From: Deltaproteobacteria bacterium | Lineage (GTDB): Bacteria > Desulfobacterota > Dissulfuribacteria > Dissulfuribacterales > UBA3076 | DNA length: 35,015 nt | Direction: 5' to 3' | NCBI GenBank assembly: GCA_027004715.1 | Contig: JALTHG010000023.1 | Location: 1-35,015, forward strand | Shown here: one piece after another, positions 1 through 7,513 of the stretch | How the letters are laid out: the number at the start of each line of letters is the position of its first letter | Numbering within the stretch: position 1 is the first letter of the stretch | The notes under the pieces: generated by a model | Databases searched by the model: none | Told to the model about the DNA's origin: nothing | The model's input: only the letters and a program-made list of their open reading frames with translations | Position numbers and translations under genes: made by a program

Positions 1-100
1 CCTAACTAAAGGGTAAAATTCAAAATTCTTCTACTTTTTGACAACATTTGGTTCATTATGTAGAATTCAAGTTTAATATCAATACCTGTTATTATTAAAG

Positions 101-335
101 TGTACCCCCATTGTCAAGACAGAAAACCACGTTATTTAACTGTAATATTTTGGGTATGTCCCATATAAGGACCAGCTCTATTAATCGCTTCGGTCTCAAA
201 GACTACTCTCCATTATCCAGGAAACCCCGGCGGAGACAGAATCTTTGCCTATATCCTTTTGGCCTTCTCAAGAGCCAGCTGATGCCAATAGTAGACCTCA
301 GCAGGGACATGATAGCCCAGAGACTGGTGCAATGT
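101..335 (-). pseudogene. IS3-family transposase remnant with one IS end
   Basis: On the minus strand, 335 down to 249 reads as the last 28 codons of an IS3-family transposase. It includes LHQSLGYHVPAEVYYW, which matches the C-terminal signature of these enzymes (HxSLGYxTPAEVY), and it ends at a TAG at 249-251. Downstream, the sequence continues to a TGTACCCCCATTGTCAAGAC end at 101-120, which looks like an IS3-type terminal repeat. The remaining transposase is absent: the coding frame is cut at 334 by a short inverted-repeat element. The remnant is dead and gives no product. Family placement rests on motif memory. Confidence 0.7.
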
Positions 336-461
336 AACTGTTCACATCCCCCGGCCAGCGGTAGCCTTTTTCAGGGTCTCAGGAGCAGCTTGATGCACAG
401 GATCAGGGCACTCTGCCTATAATCCGCATAAAACCTTCGCTTCAGAAATGTGAACAGTTAC
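334..461. mobile_element. IS66-like MITE, copy 1
   Basis: The element is bounded by a perfect 14-bp terminal inverted repeat, GTAACTGTTCACAT at 334-347 and its complement at 448-461. The interior carries the family core (GCTTGATGCACAGGATCAG, ACTCTGCC, ATAATCCGCA), also found at 7209-7258. It has no coding capacity. The 8-bp flanks (GGTGCAAT and GCTGTGAC) agree only weakly. It abuts and truncates the IS3 remnant. The GTAA start and GTTCAC body resemble IS66-family ends, so mobilisation by an IS66-type transposase elsewhere in the genome is inferred. Confidence 0.75.
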
Positions 462-583
462 GCTGTGACAATATTGGCACCCCATGTTAAAGATACAGAA
501 ATAGAAAGCATGTCTGATAAATAAAAGTAGGTGTCCCCTAAGGGGCTTTTAGCAGGTCCTTCTTCGTACGGGGATAATTCTAC
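462..583. other. non-coding spacer between two MITE copies
   Basis: I find no convincing gene here. The short GTGTCCCCTAAGGGGCTTTT at 531-550 has a 5-bp palindrome followed by T residues, but no loop, and is too weak to call as a terminator. Together with positions 1-100, which are A+T-rich and featureless, this completes the gene-free stretch before panE. Confidence 0.4.
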
Positions 584-625
584 GTAACGTTCACATTCTC
601 CTTGGCCAGGGATGTGAACAATTAC
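584..625. mobile_element. IS66-like MITE, minimal 42-bp copy 2 with target duplication
   Basis: The left arm GTAACGTTCACAT and the right arm ATGTGAACAATTAC surround only about 15 bases, so this is almost a bare pair of ends. The flanking octamers AATTCTAC (576-583) and AGTTCTAC (626-633) match at 7 of 8 positions, as expected for an aged 8-bp target duplication. It lies just upstream of panE. A TTG within it opens a longer reading frame into panE that I do not consider the true start. Confidence 0.75.
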
Positions 626-646
626 AGTTCTACAGAGAGGATATCA

Positions 647-1594
647 ATGCATATATCTAGTAATGCCAAGATTGCAATAATGGGCGCCGGGGCTATTGGT
701 TCTGTTATAGGAGGTATGCTTGCCAGACATGGATATCGTGTGACACTGATAGGAAGGTATCCACATATGCACGAGATCTCAAGAAGTGGTCTATGTATCA
801 GTGGTATCTGGGGTGAACACAGGGTGACCTCATCGACGACCAGGACATCTGTCCCTGATGAACATCAGGATATTGTCTTTCTGACAGTCAAGGCATTTGA
901 TACAGTGACTGCTGCAAAAGAGGCCCTTGCTATGCTAGGAGCAGATAGCATCATTATATCTGTGCAGAATGGGCTTGGTAATGTGGAGACACTTGCCAGT
1001 ATCGCAGGCAGAGACAGGACGCTTGGAGCAATGGCAATATTTGGCGCGATAATGCCTGGCCCTGGTAGAGTCCAGGTCACGAGCATTGCATCTGAGACAC
1101 TGATTGGAGAGATAGATGGCGGTGGATCTTCAAGGGCAGAGGCCCTGGCCCAGATGATGAACAATGCCGGTATTCCTACCAGGGCATCTGATAACATCAT
1201 GCAGCAAATCTGGCACAAGGCCCTCTTTAATATCGCACTAAATCCTCTTTCTGCCATATTTCAGACCACATATGGTCAGGTTGCCGACGATCCCTATCTC
1301 AGAGAAATCATCAGAGAGATGGTCTCAGAGGCCTTCCGTGCTGCAGGGGCGGTTGGTATGGACCTGGGCATGGAATCCCCAGATGAATATCTGGAGGTCT
1401 TGTGGAGAGAAAAGGTCCCTCCTACCAGGAGTCACAGGTCATCTATGCTGCAAGACATCCTCCACGGCAAGAAGACAGAGATAGACTATATAAACGGAAA
1501 GATAGTAGAAATAGGAAGGAGATACGGAATTGAGATGCCATATAACAGGACCATTGTCTCCATGGTGAAGGCAAAAGAGGCACTGGCTGGCTGA
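647..1594 (+). CDS. panE: 2-dehydropantoate 2-reductase
   Basis: This cytosolic enzyme makes pantoate from ketopantoate with NADPH, a step of pantothenate and coenzyme A synthesis. The N-terminus has the Rossmann motif GAGAIGSVIGG (about residues 10-20), followed by the mid-region SVQNGLGN and the C-terminal helical ApbA/PanE domain with the KALFNIALNPLSA signature. The 315-residue length is normal. I chose ATG 647 because AGAGAGG lies 6 bases upstream; the longer TTG 602 reading would begin inside a mobile element. The stop codon lies at the edge of another copy of that element (1591 onward). It is a single gene convergent with divIVA. Confidence 0.92.
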   Translation: MHISSNAKIAIMGAGAIGSVIGGMLARHGYRVTLIGRYPHMHEISRSGLCISGIWGEHRVTSSTTRTSVPDEHQDIVFLTVKAFDTVTAAKEALAMLGADSIIISVQNGLGNVETLASIAGRDRTLGAMAIFGAIMPGPGRVQVTSIASETLIGEIDGGGSSRAEALAQMMNNAGIPTRASDNIMQQIWHKALFNIALNPLSAIFQTTYGQVADDPYLREIIREMVSEAFRAAGAVGMDLGMESPDEYLEVLWREKVPPTRSHRSSMLQDILHGKKTEIDYINGKIVEIGRRYGIEMPYNRTIVSMVKAKEALAG

Positions 1595-1675
1595 CTGTTC
1601 ACATCCCCGGCCAGTGCTGGCCCCTTGGCGGATTAACGGGCAGAGTGTCTGATCTTGTGCGGAGCTATGCCCCTA
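1591..1675. mobile_element. IS66-like MITE, copy 3, inverted and truncated
   Basis: The ACTGTTCACATCCCCGGCCAG end begins at the panE stop. The interior GCGGATTAACGGGCAGAGTG followed by TCTGATCTTGTGC is the reverse complement of the family core seen at 7220-7258. The far terminal repeat is not recognisable before the divIVA stop at 1676, so this copy is decayed. It fills the whole space between two convergent genes. Confidence 0.6.
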
Positions 1676-2260
1676 CTAGCTGGCCGTGTCTCCCTCTAAG
1701 GCAGGTGCCTTTTCGGTCTCTGTAGATGTCTCTTTAGGCGGTTCACCTGGGACTCTCTGTATATTCTCTATCTCTGAGGCCGTAAGGCGCATTGTCTGTT
1801 CGATTCCTTTTGGTGGCAGGGCCTCTTCGTCCAGGAGCTGCAGATAGCCCTCAAGGGTAGAGCGGATCTTGAATATCGTCTCTCTCTGAATACGTTTGAG
1901 ATTTCTTATCCGCGCCTCCAGTTCAATGACCTCTTGATGGGCATCGGCCACTATATGCTCTGCATCCAGCCTTGCCCTTTCAAGGATCAGCTCAGAGTCC
2001 CTTTGGACCTGCGACTTCATGTCCTCTGATAATTCCTGTGCCGAGGCCAGGGCCTTATGGATATCTTCTTCCCTCTTTCTGAGATCTGCTAACTGGGCAT
2101 TACAGGCGGCCAACTGGTCTCTCAGGCTATTTCTTTCCTTGACCAAGGAGGTCATGGCCTCAGCTACCCTCTCAAGGAAGTTGTCTACTTCACTGGAATC
2201 GTAGCCCCTAAACTTAGTATGGAATTCTTTGTCCAGGATGTCATTTGGGGTGATATTCAT
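1676..2260 (-). CDS. divIVA: DivIVA domain protein
   Basis: This is a 194-residue coiled-coil protein of the DivIVA/GpsB family, which bind curved membrane at poles or septa and recruit partners. The N-terminus MNITPNDILDKEFHTKFRGY followed by the DSSEVDNFLERV segment is the DivIVA lipid-binding domain (residues 1-60). A long charged coiled coil (about 60-160) follows, then a low-complexity acidic tail. It starts 8 bases after the yggT stop, and yggT-divIVA is a familiar neighbourhood. There is no clear ribosome-binding site, which suggests translational coupling. The precise role in a Gram-negative cell is not known from sequence. Confidence 0.88.
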   Translation of the reverse strand: MNITPNDILDKEFHTKFRGYDSSEVDNFLERVAEAMTSLVKERNSLRDQLAACNAQLADLRKREEDIHKALASAQELSEDMKSQVQRDSELILERARLDAEHIVADAHQEVIELEARIRNLKRIQRETIFKIRSTLEGYLQLLDEEALPPKGIEQTMRLTASEIENIQRVPGEPPKETSTETEKAPALEGDTAS

Positions 2261-2268
2261 TGCATTAT

Positions 2269-2568
2269 CTAGAAGAGCTGCATTGCCAGTTGCCGTAGCG
2301 TACGTACAAGAAAGCTGTCCAGGAAGATTATCACAATAATGATGACCATAGGGCTCAGGTCTATACCTCCAAACTGAAGCGGCAGTAGCCGCTGAACCCG
2401 ATACAATAGGGGATCGGTCACACCGTAAAGGAATCTCACTATTGGATTATAGGGATCAGGGCTGACCCAAGACAGAACGGCCCTGGCAATCAGGATCCAC
2501 ATGTAGAGCTGTAGCACAATATGGATCACTACGGCAAGGGAATTCAAAAAGTTACTTATAATAAACAT
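2269..2568 (-). CDS. YggT family membrane protein
   Basis: This is a small integral membrane protein of the YggT family. Two hydrophobic segments flank the conserved ARAVLSWVSPDPYNPIVRFL block (residues 30-50), and a second block DLSPMVIIIVIIFLDSF follows. I place the start at ATG 2568 because AAGGAG sits 7 bases upstream; the upstream TTG 2589 would begin inside the preceding gene. Length is 99 residues, typical. It lies between a molybdopterin-binding protein and divIVA. YggT proteins are linked to division and osmotic tolerance in other bacteria, but the mechanism is not established. Confidence 0.88.
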   Translation of the reverse strand: MFIISNFLNSLAVVIHIVLQLYMWILIARAVLSWVSPDPYNPIVRFLYGVTDPLLYRVQRLLPLQFGGIDLSPMVIIIVIIFLDSFLVRTLRQLAMQLF

Positions 2569-2579
2569 ACAGATACTCC

Positions 2580-3566
2580 TTAAAGGCAAAGCCCACCATG
2601 GCCCAGGGCTGCTATCTTCGTGCGATCAATGTGTTCTCCAACCAATATCCTTGGAAGGACTAAGTCTAATACTGTAACAGGGAAATATATGGCACAGGCA
2701 GGGACACCCAGGACTGGTATATTGTTGATATAACCAACTAGAAACATGGCCCCTGGTAAGACAGGGCTCCCATAGACTATATCAGTCGCCCCTGCTTCCT
2801 TGATTGCCATGCGAGTCACGTCATCCGGGTCTACAGACATCCCCCCTGTACACAGAATCAACTGGGCCCCTGCCCCAAGTGCAGTATCTATCTCTCTCGA
2901 GATCATCCCTATACTATCTGGGACTATAGAGATCGACAATATATCTACACCAAAGTCCCTGAGTTTTTTCTCTATTGTTGGCCCAAATGCATCTTTTATG
3001 CGCCCCTCATATACCTCTCTACCAGTGACTATAATGGCTGCCCTGTTGATTTTCCATGGCAGGACCCTGATGAGCCCATCTGTATCTGAGGCAATAGATA
3101 CGGCCTTATTCACTATTGCCTTTGGCACGACAAGTGGTATGGCCCTACCTGCTGCCACGAGGTCACCCTGCCTGACTGCTGTGTTGCCATGGCGAGTGGC
3201 CAGCATTACATCCCCAAGGAGATTAAGGGCCATCAACTGCTGGGGATCTACCTGAAAGACGCCATCTATTTCTGCATGATAGTTTATCTTTCCCTCAGAT
3301 GGCTGAGGGTCATACCCAATACCTGGGCCAGCTATGGCCTGTGCCATGATGAGGGCTGCCTCATCTTCATGGACTTCATCTTCTGAAAGCTCCATTACAT
3401 AGATATGATTTTTCCCCATGCTCTGTAGATGGCCTATGTCGTCCTCTGTAATGATATGTCCCTTTTTGAAGGCAGGCCCCTTTTTCTTCCCTGGGACTAT
3501 CTCAGTCATATCATGGGGAACGACCATCCCAACTGCATTGATCACAGAGACCTTTTTTAGAGCCAT
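2580..3566 (-). CDS. molybdopterin-binding protein (MoeA/MogA-like domain)
   Basis: This 328-residue protein contains a MoCF_biosynth-type fold in its C-terminal half: IIVTGREVYEGRIKDAFGP, then ILCTGGMSVDPDDVT and a G-PVLPGAMF segment, as in MoeA and MogA. The N-terminal half is a barrel-like region (residues 1-160) with IVPGKKKGPAFKKGHII. It is shorter than true MoeA and lacks some of its domains, so I do not call it moeA. It lies downstream of an fmdE homologue; FmdE-type proteins are named for molybdenum formylmethanofuran dehydrogenase operons, so a shared role in molybdenum or tungsten cofactor handling is reasonable inference. The start ATG has AGGGG 8 bases upstream. Confidence 0.82.
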   Translation of the reverse strand: MALKKVSVINAVGMVVPHDMTEIVPGKKKGPAFKKGHIITEDDIGHLQSMGKNHIYVMELSEDEVHEDEAALIMAQAIAGPGIGYDPQPSEGKINYHAEIDGVFQVDPQQLMALNLLGDVMLATRHGNTAVRQGDLVAAGRAIPLVVPKAIVNKAVSIASDTDGLIRVLPWKINRAAIIVTGREVYEGRIKDAFGPTIEKKLRDFGVDILSISIVPDSIGMISREIDTALGAGAQLILCTGGMSVDPDDVTRMAIKEAGATDIVYGSPVLPGAMFLVGYINNIPVLGVPACAIYFPVTVLDLVLPRILVGEHIDRTKIAALGHGGLCL

Positions 3567-3603
3567 CGAATACCCCTACCCAGCAATTACTTTAGCTCCT
3601 TGT

Positions 3604-3677
3604 GTAGCCTTCACATCCCTCTGGCCAGTGCTGGCCGACGACATAAGCGGTTAACAGGAAGGCTTGTGAACACTTAC
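3604..3677. mobile_element. IS66-like MITE, copy 4, inserted in the 3' end of fmdE
   Basis: The left end GTAGCCTTCACATCCC and the right end TTGTGAACACTTAC form degenerate terminal repeats of the family. The flanking octamers CTCCTTGT (3596-3603) and CTCCCTGT (3678-3685) agree at 7 of 8 positions, a clear aged target duplication. The last eight sense codons and the stop of fmdE (3651-3677, minus strand) lie inside the element. Confidence 0.8.
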
Positions 3678-4277
3678 CTCCCTGTAATAGCCACCATAGG
3701 CGCAGGCCCGACACAGAATCTTCCCATGCCTCCTCACCTCACGGCAGTCCTGTATATAGTCACCACAGGACTCACACCTCACCCTCCTGATAGGTCTTCC
3801 TGGCATATCACACTCAGGCACATCTACCCGGACTTCCTGTACCTTAAAGAGCTCATCGTCCTTCATCACCTTATATGCCTCTAATTGACACCTGTATTTA
3901 TCTTTTATATCTGGGAAGTATCTCTTTGAGAGTTCTCTTGATTCCTCTCTGGCAATTATTCTATATGCCTTACCTGTCTTCAAGTGGACAAAGGTCGCTG
4001 CCATTATTCCATAGTCCATCCATTTTAGAGAGCGTTTGCCAAGAGAACAACCAGTAACAGATTGGATGGCATCAGTGGCACACCGATCAATCTCCACATA
4101 GACCATGAAAGACTTGCGGTCCTGGCCCTTTGGATCATCTATACCAAGGAGACGCAGGCCCAGCATGGCCAGACGTACACCAAGGACCTGACCAGCACAC
4201 AGATGCCCATGGATGCGTGAAGACTCCTCCAAGAGTTCTTCAAAGGATTTCTCTGAGATCTTAGTTGACGGTTTCAT
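3651..4277 (-). CDS. FmdE family zinc-binding protein
   Basis: This is a 208-residue homologue of formylmethanofuran dehydrogenase subunit E. The N-terminal HGHLCAGQVLGVRLAMLGLR (residues about 23-42) is the family signature with its metal-binding His and Cys. The C-terminus carries a zinc ribbon, CESCGDYIQDC then CRACAYGG. I start at ATG 4277, 7 bases after GGAGAG, giving a 17-base overlap with the upstream glgC. In non-methanogens these proteins act outside any formylmethanofuran dehydrogenase; the exact substrate is unknown, and the molybdopterin-binding neighbour suggests a role around that cofactor. The final residues VSVHKPSC are encoded by a mobile element, so the native tail has been replaced. 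Confidence 0.85.
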   Translation of the reverse strand: MKPSTKISEKSFEELLEESSRIHGHLCAGQVLGVRLAMLGLRLLGIDDPKGQDRKSFMVYVEIDRCATDAIQSVTGCSLGKRSLKWMDYGIMAATFVHLKTGKAYRIIAREESRELSKRYFPDIKDKYRCQLEAYKVMKDDELFKVQEVRVDVPECDMPGRPIRRVRCESCGDYIQDCREVRRHGKILCRACAYGGYYREVSVHKPSC

Positions 4278-5580
4278 GTTTTTCTCTCTCCAGATGCTCA
4301 CCTCCCTGTATAGGGAGCCTTTGGGCCAGATCACCTCTTGGGATATGGGCACTTATAGTAGAGCCATATCTATAGTATCTATGGGTAAAGTCACTGGCCC
4401 TGACTCCAGGATGGATACTACAACCTGCCTCTATTACTGTCTCACTAGGTATCTGTGTGCGGGTGCCAATTACAGCTAATGCCCTGTCATGCTCACCGAT
4501 TACAGACCTCCTGCCAATACTGACACCGACATCAGCTATAGTACGCTCAAGCCTGGCCCCTGGGCCTACCTGGGTATCAAAAAACAGGATGGAGTCCCTT
4601 ACCTCTGCACCTGCCTCTATATGGACCCCAGGAAACAGGATGGAGTGAACCACCTTTCCCTGTACTCTGACACCATTGTACAGCCTGCTGTTCTCTATAG
4701 AGCCTTTAGGCCCTATAAGTGCAGGGCCCTTGTCTCTTATGGCCTCATGGTCCAGGTTGGTACAGATACCCCATTTAGACAGTTCTATCCTGGGATATTC
4801 TCCCAAGAGGTCCATATTGGCGTCCCAGTATTCCTCAAGCGTTCGGGCATATCCCCAATAGCCATAGAATTTATAACCATATACATTATATCTGTTTATT
4901 ATGACAGGGAATATATCCCTACCAAATTCATGGGAACTGGACCTGGCATTTTCCTCCAGGACCTCTTCCAGGACCTGTGTCTTAAATAGATATATGGTCA
5001 TAGAGGCCCAGTTAGATATGGGATGGTCTGACTTTTCTACATATTCCAAGATGCGGCCTCCTCTTGGATCATCTCCAGTTATCAGGGCCAGGCCAAACCT
5101 GGACAGACCTGCAGAAAAGACCTGGACAAAGGTGGCCGTGACATCTGCCTCCATCTCCAGGTGAAAACGTATGAGCTCTCGATAATCCATATGGTATATA
5201 TGATCACCAGAGAGGATCAGTACAAGGTCTGGCTGATAGGCATGAATAAAGTCAAGATTTTGATATACAGCATCGGCCGTGCCCATATACCAGTCTGAGG
5301 CGTGCAGTCCTTGAAAGGGAGGAAGGAGTGTAATGCTGCGGTGTTTACCTCTCATGTCCCAAGAGGCACCAGTCCCAATATGCCTTATCAGAGATGAAGA
5401 CCTATATTGGCTAAGGACTCCAACCCTCTCAATACCTGAGTGCATGAGATTACTTAAGGGGAAGTCTATAAATCTGTATAGACCTCCGAAGGGTACTATA
5501 GACTTTGGCCTGAGGAAGGTAAGGACTCCCAGTTCACCAACTCTTCCCCCTGCAAGGAGCATAGCTAAGACCCTTGACAT
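4261..5580 (-). CDS. glgC: glucose-1-phosphate adenylyltransferase
   Basis: This enzyme makes ADP-glucose from ATP and glucose-1-phosphate for glycogen synthesis. The 439-residue protein has an N-terminal nucleotidyltransferase domain with FGGLYRFIDFPLSNLMHSGI (about residues 31-50), LSGDHIYHMDYRELIRFH and YWGYARTLEEYWDAN, followed by a left-handed beta-helix region from about residue 295. The glycine-rich loop reads LAGGRVGELGVLTFLRPKS, not the usual GGRGTRL...AKP, a variant I associate with deltaproteobacterial GlgC. It is translated into fmdE with overlap. No other glycogen gene is present here. Confidence 0.85.
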   Translation of the reverse strand: MSRVLAMLLAGGRVGELGVLTFLRPKSIVPFGGLYRFIDFPLSNLMHSGIERVGVLSQYRSSSLIRHIGTGASWDMRGKHRSITLLPPFQGLHASDWYMGTADAVYQNLDFIHAYQPDLVLILSGDHIYHMDYRELIRFHLEMEADVTATFVQVFSAGLSRFGLALITGDDPRGGRILEYVEKSDHPISNWASMTIYLFKTQVLEEVLEENARSSSHEFGRDIFPVIINRYNVYGYKFYGYWGYARTLEEYWDANMDLLGEYPRIELSKWGICTNLDHEAIRDKGPALIGPKGSIENSRLYNGVRVQGKVVHSILFPGVHIEAGAEVRDSILFFDTQVGPGARLERTIADVGVSIGRRSVIGEHDRALAVIGTRTQIPSETVIEAGCSIHPGVRASDFTHRYYRYGSTISAHIPRGDLAQRLPIQGGEHLEREKHETVN

Positions 5581-5679
5581 CTGCTTACCATATCAATACT
5601 CCCAGACATTAACAGCAGGGAATTCAATAACCTCAGATGAAGATTTCTGAAGATGTCTTTTGAGTTCTGGCACTACCAT

Positions 5680-6027
5680 CTAATCACTTTTATCCTTGGA
5701 CCTCGTTTCGTCGGCCACCTCTTCCATGGCCTCGTCTACCACCTGATCGAGGTCCTCTCCAAGTTCATCTCCCACAAGGCCTCCCATCTTTTTCATCCAC
5801 TTTGCCATACTCTTGGGATTGTTCTCATCAAGGCCTCCCATTATAGCAGGATCTGCCAGCTTCTCCAGCCTTGTCTCCTCAGAGAGACGCACATTTATCC
5901 TGGAGACCAATTTGGTAACTGACCTGCTTCCACAATATTTACAGTAGGGGCTAAAGTCATCCCTCTTGATGACCAGATGAGAAGAGGTCTTTCCACAATC
6001 ACTACAGCGATACTCATAGATTGGCAT
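5680..6027 (-). CDS. FmdB family zinc ribbon protein
   Basis: This small protein has the FmdB zinc ribbon at its N-terminus: MPIYEYRCSDCGKTSSHLVI, then a second CKYCGS pair, giving a four-cysteine knuckle (residues 8-36). The remaining 80 residues are charged and rich in Met, Asp and Glu (GGLVGDELGEDLDQVVDEAM) and probably helical. The name comes from formamidase and formylmethanofuran dehydrogenase regulators, but function is unproven for most members. ATG 6027 has AGAGGAG 7 bases upstream. Total length 115 residues. It lies upstream of glgC on the same strand, separated by 99 bases with no recognisable feature. Confidence 0.85.
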   Translation of the reverse strand: MPIYEYRCSDCGKTSSHLVIKRDDFSPYCKYCGSRSVTKLVSRINVRLSEETRLEKLADPAIMGGLDENNPKSMAKWMKKMGGLVGDELGEDLDQVVDEAMEEVADETRSKDKSD

Positions 6028-6076
6028 GATCTGCTCCTCTCTTTTAAAAAGTCAGTCCAAGGCTCGAATTCAGTTG

Positions 6077-7141
6077 TTATTTGAGATACTTTACTATCAG
6101 ACGATGTAATGTATTTGTAGTAAAGTTTCTGGTTGCAGTATCAGGCAGGTCTTTAAAGGTAATCTCTGCCCTGGCACTCTGCCTGTGTCCACCAGCCGGC
6201 CCTATCTTACCAAAGACTCGCGATGCCAGCTTGCCTGCATCCTTTTTGTACCCATCACATCGGAAAATGACTACCAATTTTTCCCTATAGAGACCAGAGA
6301 TTATGACCCAACCTATATCATGTACATGTGTGAAAAAGTCAGCGACCACGACCAGGATATCTGGATTGCCTACGCGGCCCAGATGGGCATAGATACGCTT
6401 TTTACTGACCTTCATATTTTCTAGGGCAATCCTGAAATACTTCAGCTCTGAGCGTCTTATATCAGAGGTCTCTATCTTGTCCAAGAGCTGTTGATTGATC
6501 CTCTTAAAGAGATATTGGAAACACAGCACATCAGAATCAGAGGTCTTTTTTGTAAAATTTTGGGTATCTACCTTGATTGCATAGAACAGTGCCGTGGCAA
6601 GGGCCACTGTGGGTTTTATCTTGGCTGCCTTCAGGTATTCTGTAAGCATAGAAGCAGTTGCCCCATACTCTGGCCGTATGTCTACAAAAGGGGCCTTCCA
6701 TCCACTGGTGACTGGATGATGGTCTATTACAGCGTCATATTCGATAGAGGCCAGGTCTGGATGATGTGGCGGTTGGGAATCTACCAACACGAACTTTGTA
6801 TACTGATCCTGTTTTGTGGTCTTCAGGTGTTGGATAGGGATCTTGAGTAGATCCTTCATCGCCAGATTATTTATCCGCTTAATGTTATTGATGTGGGCAA
6901 TTGTTACGCCTTCTACTCTTCGGCTGAGCAGCCTCTTTATTGCCTGACTGCTGGCCATGGCATCGGGGTCAGCGACTATTAGGACCAATACCTGATCACT
7001 CCGCCTGAAGACCTGTAAAAAAGAGCGAAGCCGTTCCCTATTGGAAAGCCTTCTTGTAATGCGGGCGACCTGATCAGGAGATTGGACTAAAGTAGCCTTC
7101 TGGGTCTCTAGCCCTGAGTTGTTTGTATCTGAACTCTTCAT
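6077..7141 (-). CDS. DHH family phosphoesterase (NrnA-like)
   Basis: This 354-residue protein belongs to the DHH/DHHA1 phosphoesterases, which cleave short oligonucleotides or phosphoadenosine phosphates using two manganese ions. Seen in order are motif I as VADPDAMASSQAI (about residues 56-68), motif II as VDSQPPHHPDL, motif III DHHP (about 141-144), and the C-terminal DHHA1 substrate-binding signature GPAGGHRQSARAEI (about 315-328). Motif I lacks the extra Gly-Asp of classical NrnA (NPDGDALGS), indicating a distinct subfamily. The first 45 residues are polar and variable. It may be nanoRNase, pAp phosphatase or a c-di-AMP product hydrolase; sequence cannot decide. Confidence 0.82.
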   Translation of the reverse strand: MKSSDTNNSGLETQKATLVQSPDQVARITRRLSNRERLRSFLQVFRRSDQVLVLIVADPDAMASSQAIKRLLSRRVEGVTIAHINNIKRINNLAMKDLLKIPIQHLKTTKQDQYTKFVLVDSQPPHHPDLASIEYDAVIDHHPVTSGWKAPFVDIRPEYGATASMLTEYLKAAKIKPTVALATALFYAIKVDTQNFTKKTSDSDVLCFQYLFKRINQQLLDKIETSDIRRSELKYFRIALENMKVSKKRIYAHLGRVGNPDILVVVADFFTHVHDIGWVIISGLYREKLVVIFRCDGYKKDAGKLASRVFGKIGPAGGHRQSARAEITFKDLPDTATRNFTTNTLHRLIVKYLK

Positions 7142-7199
7142 ATTAGCACTAGCTAAACTGGCCTGATAGCCGTTGGGCCGAGTCTGAGAACAGAGCCAT

Positions 7200-7289
7200 T
7201 ATCCCAATCTCAGCATAGCTTGATGCACAAAATCAGACACTCTGCCCGTTAATCCGCACCGGGTTCAACAGGAGGGGTTGAACGGTTAC
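7200..7289. mobile_element. IS66-like MITE, copy 5, left end decayed
   Basis: This copy carries the clearest family core: GCTTGATGCACAAAATCAG, ACACTCTGCCCGTTAATCCG and CACCGGGTTCAACAGGAGG. It ends in GGGGTTGAACGGTTAC at 7274-7289. A matching left terminus is not recognisable; it may lie nearer 7150. It separates the DHH gene from the leader of the PTS genes. Confidence 0.6.
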
Positions 7290-7513
7290 GTTACCACAGG
7301 CAGGCCCCTGCAAACCTGGCTGCATCCTATGGAATTGTCTGCCCTTTTATTAAAAATAGCCTATTTGTAATATTACTTCAATTTTTTTATCATTTTTATG
7401 TAATCCTATGTGATAAAAATTGAAAGGGCAGTATAGATAGGTTATTTTCAATAGAGTGTGTATCTGGTTAGAGTCATAAGATATTTTATCCAATCTATGA
7501 GAAGGAGGACACA
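7290..7513 (+). promoter_or_regulatory. structured A+T-rich leader with crossing inverted repeats
   Basis: This non-coding stretch contains three pairs of complementary arms: A CTGCCCTTT (7339-7347) with AAAGGGCAG (7423-7431); B AAAATAGCCTAT (7353-7364) with ATAGGTTATTTT (7437-7448), 12 pairs including one G-U; and C CAATTTTTTTATC (7379-7391) with GATAAAAATTG (7412-7422). A and B interlock, so in RNA they would form a pseudoknot or be mutually exclusive. A possible promoter is TTGAAA (7420-7425), a 17-base spacer and TATTTT (7443-7448). These are complementarity observations; no known riboswitch class is recognised. Confidence 0.4.

Noticed and set aside
111-422. 103-residue plus-strand reading frame
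   Set aside because: It runs antisense through the IS3 remnant and into the repeat element, has no ribosome-binding site and no recognisable domain.
531-550. Terminator at GTGTCCCCTAAGGGGCTTTT
   Set aside because: Only a 5-bp stem with no loop; it cannot fold as a hairpin terminator.
602-646. Longer panE start at TTG 602
   Set aside because: The extra 15 codons are mobile-element sequence; ATG 647 has a good Shine-Dalgarno and begins just before the Rossmann motif.
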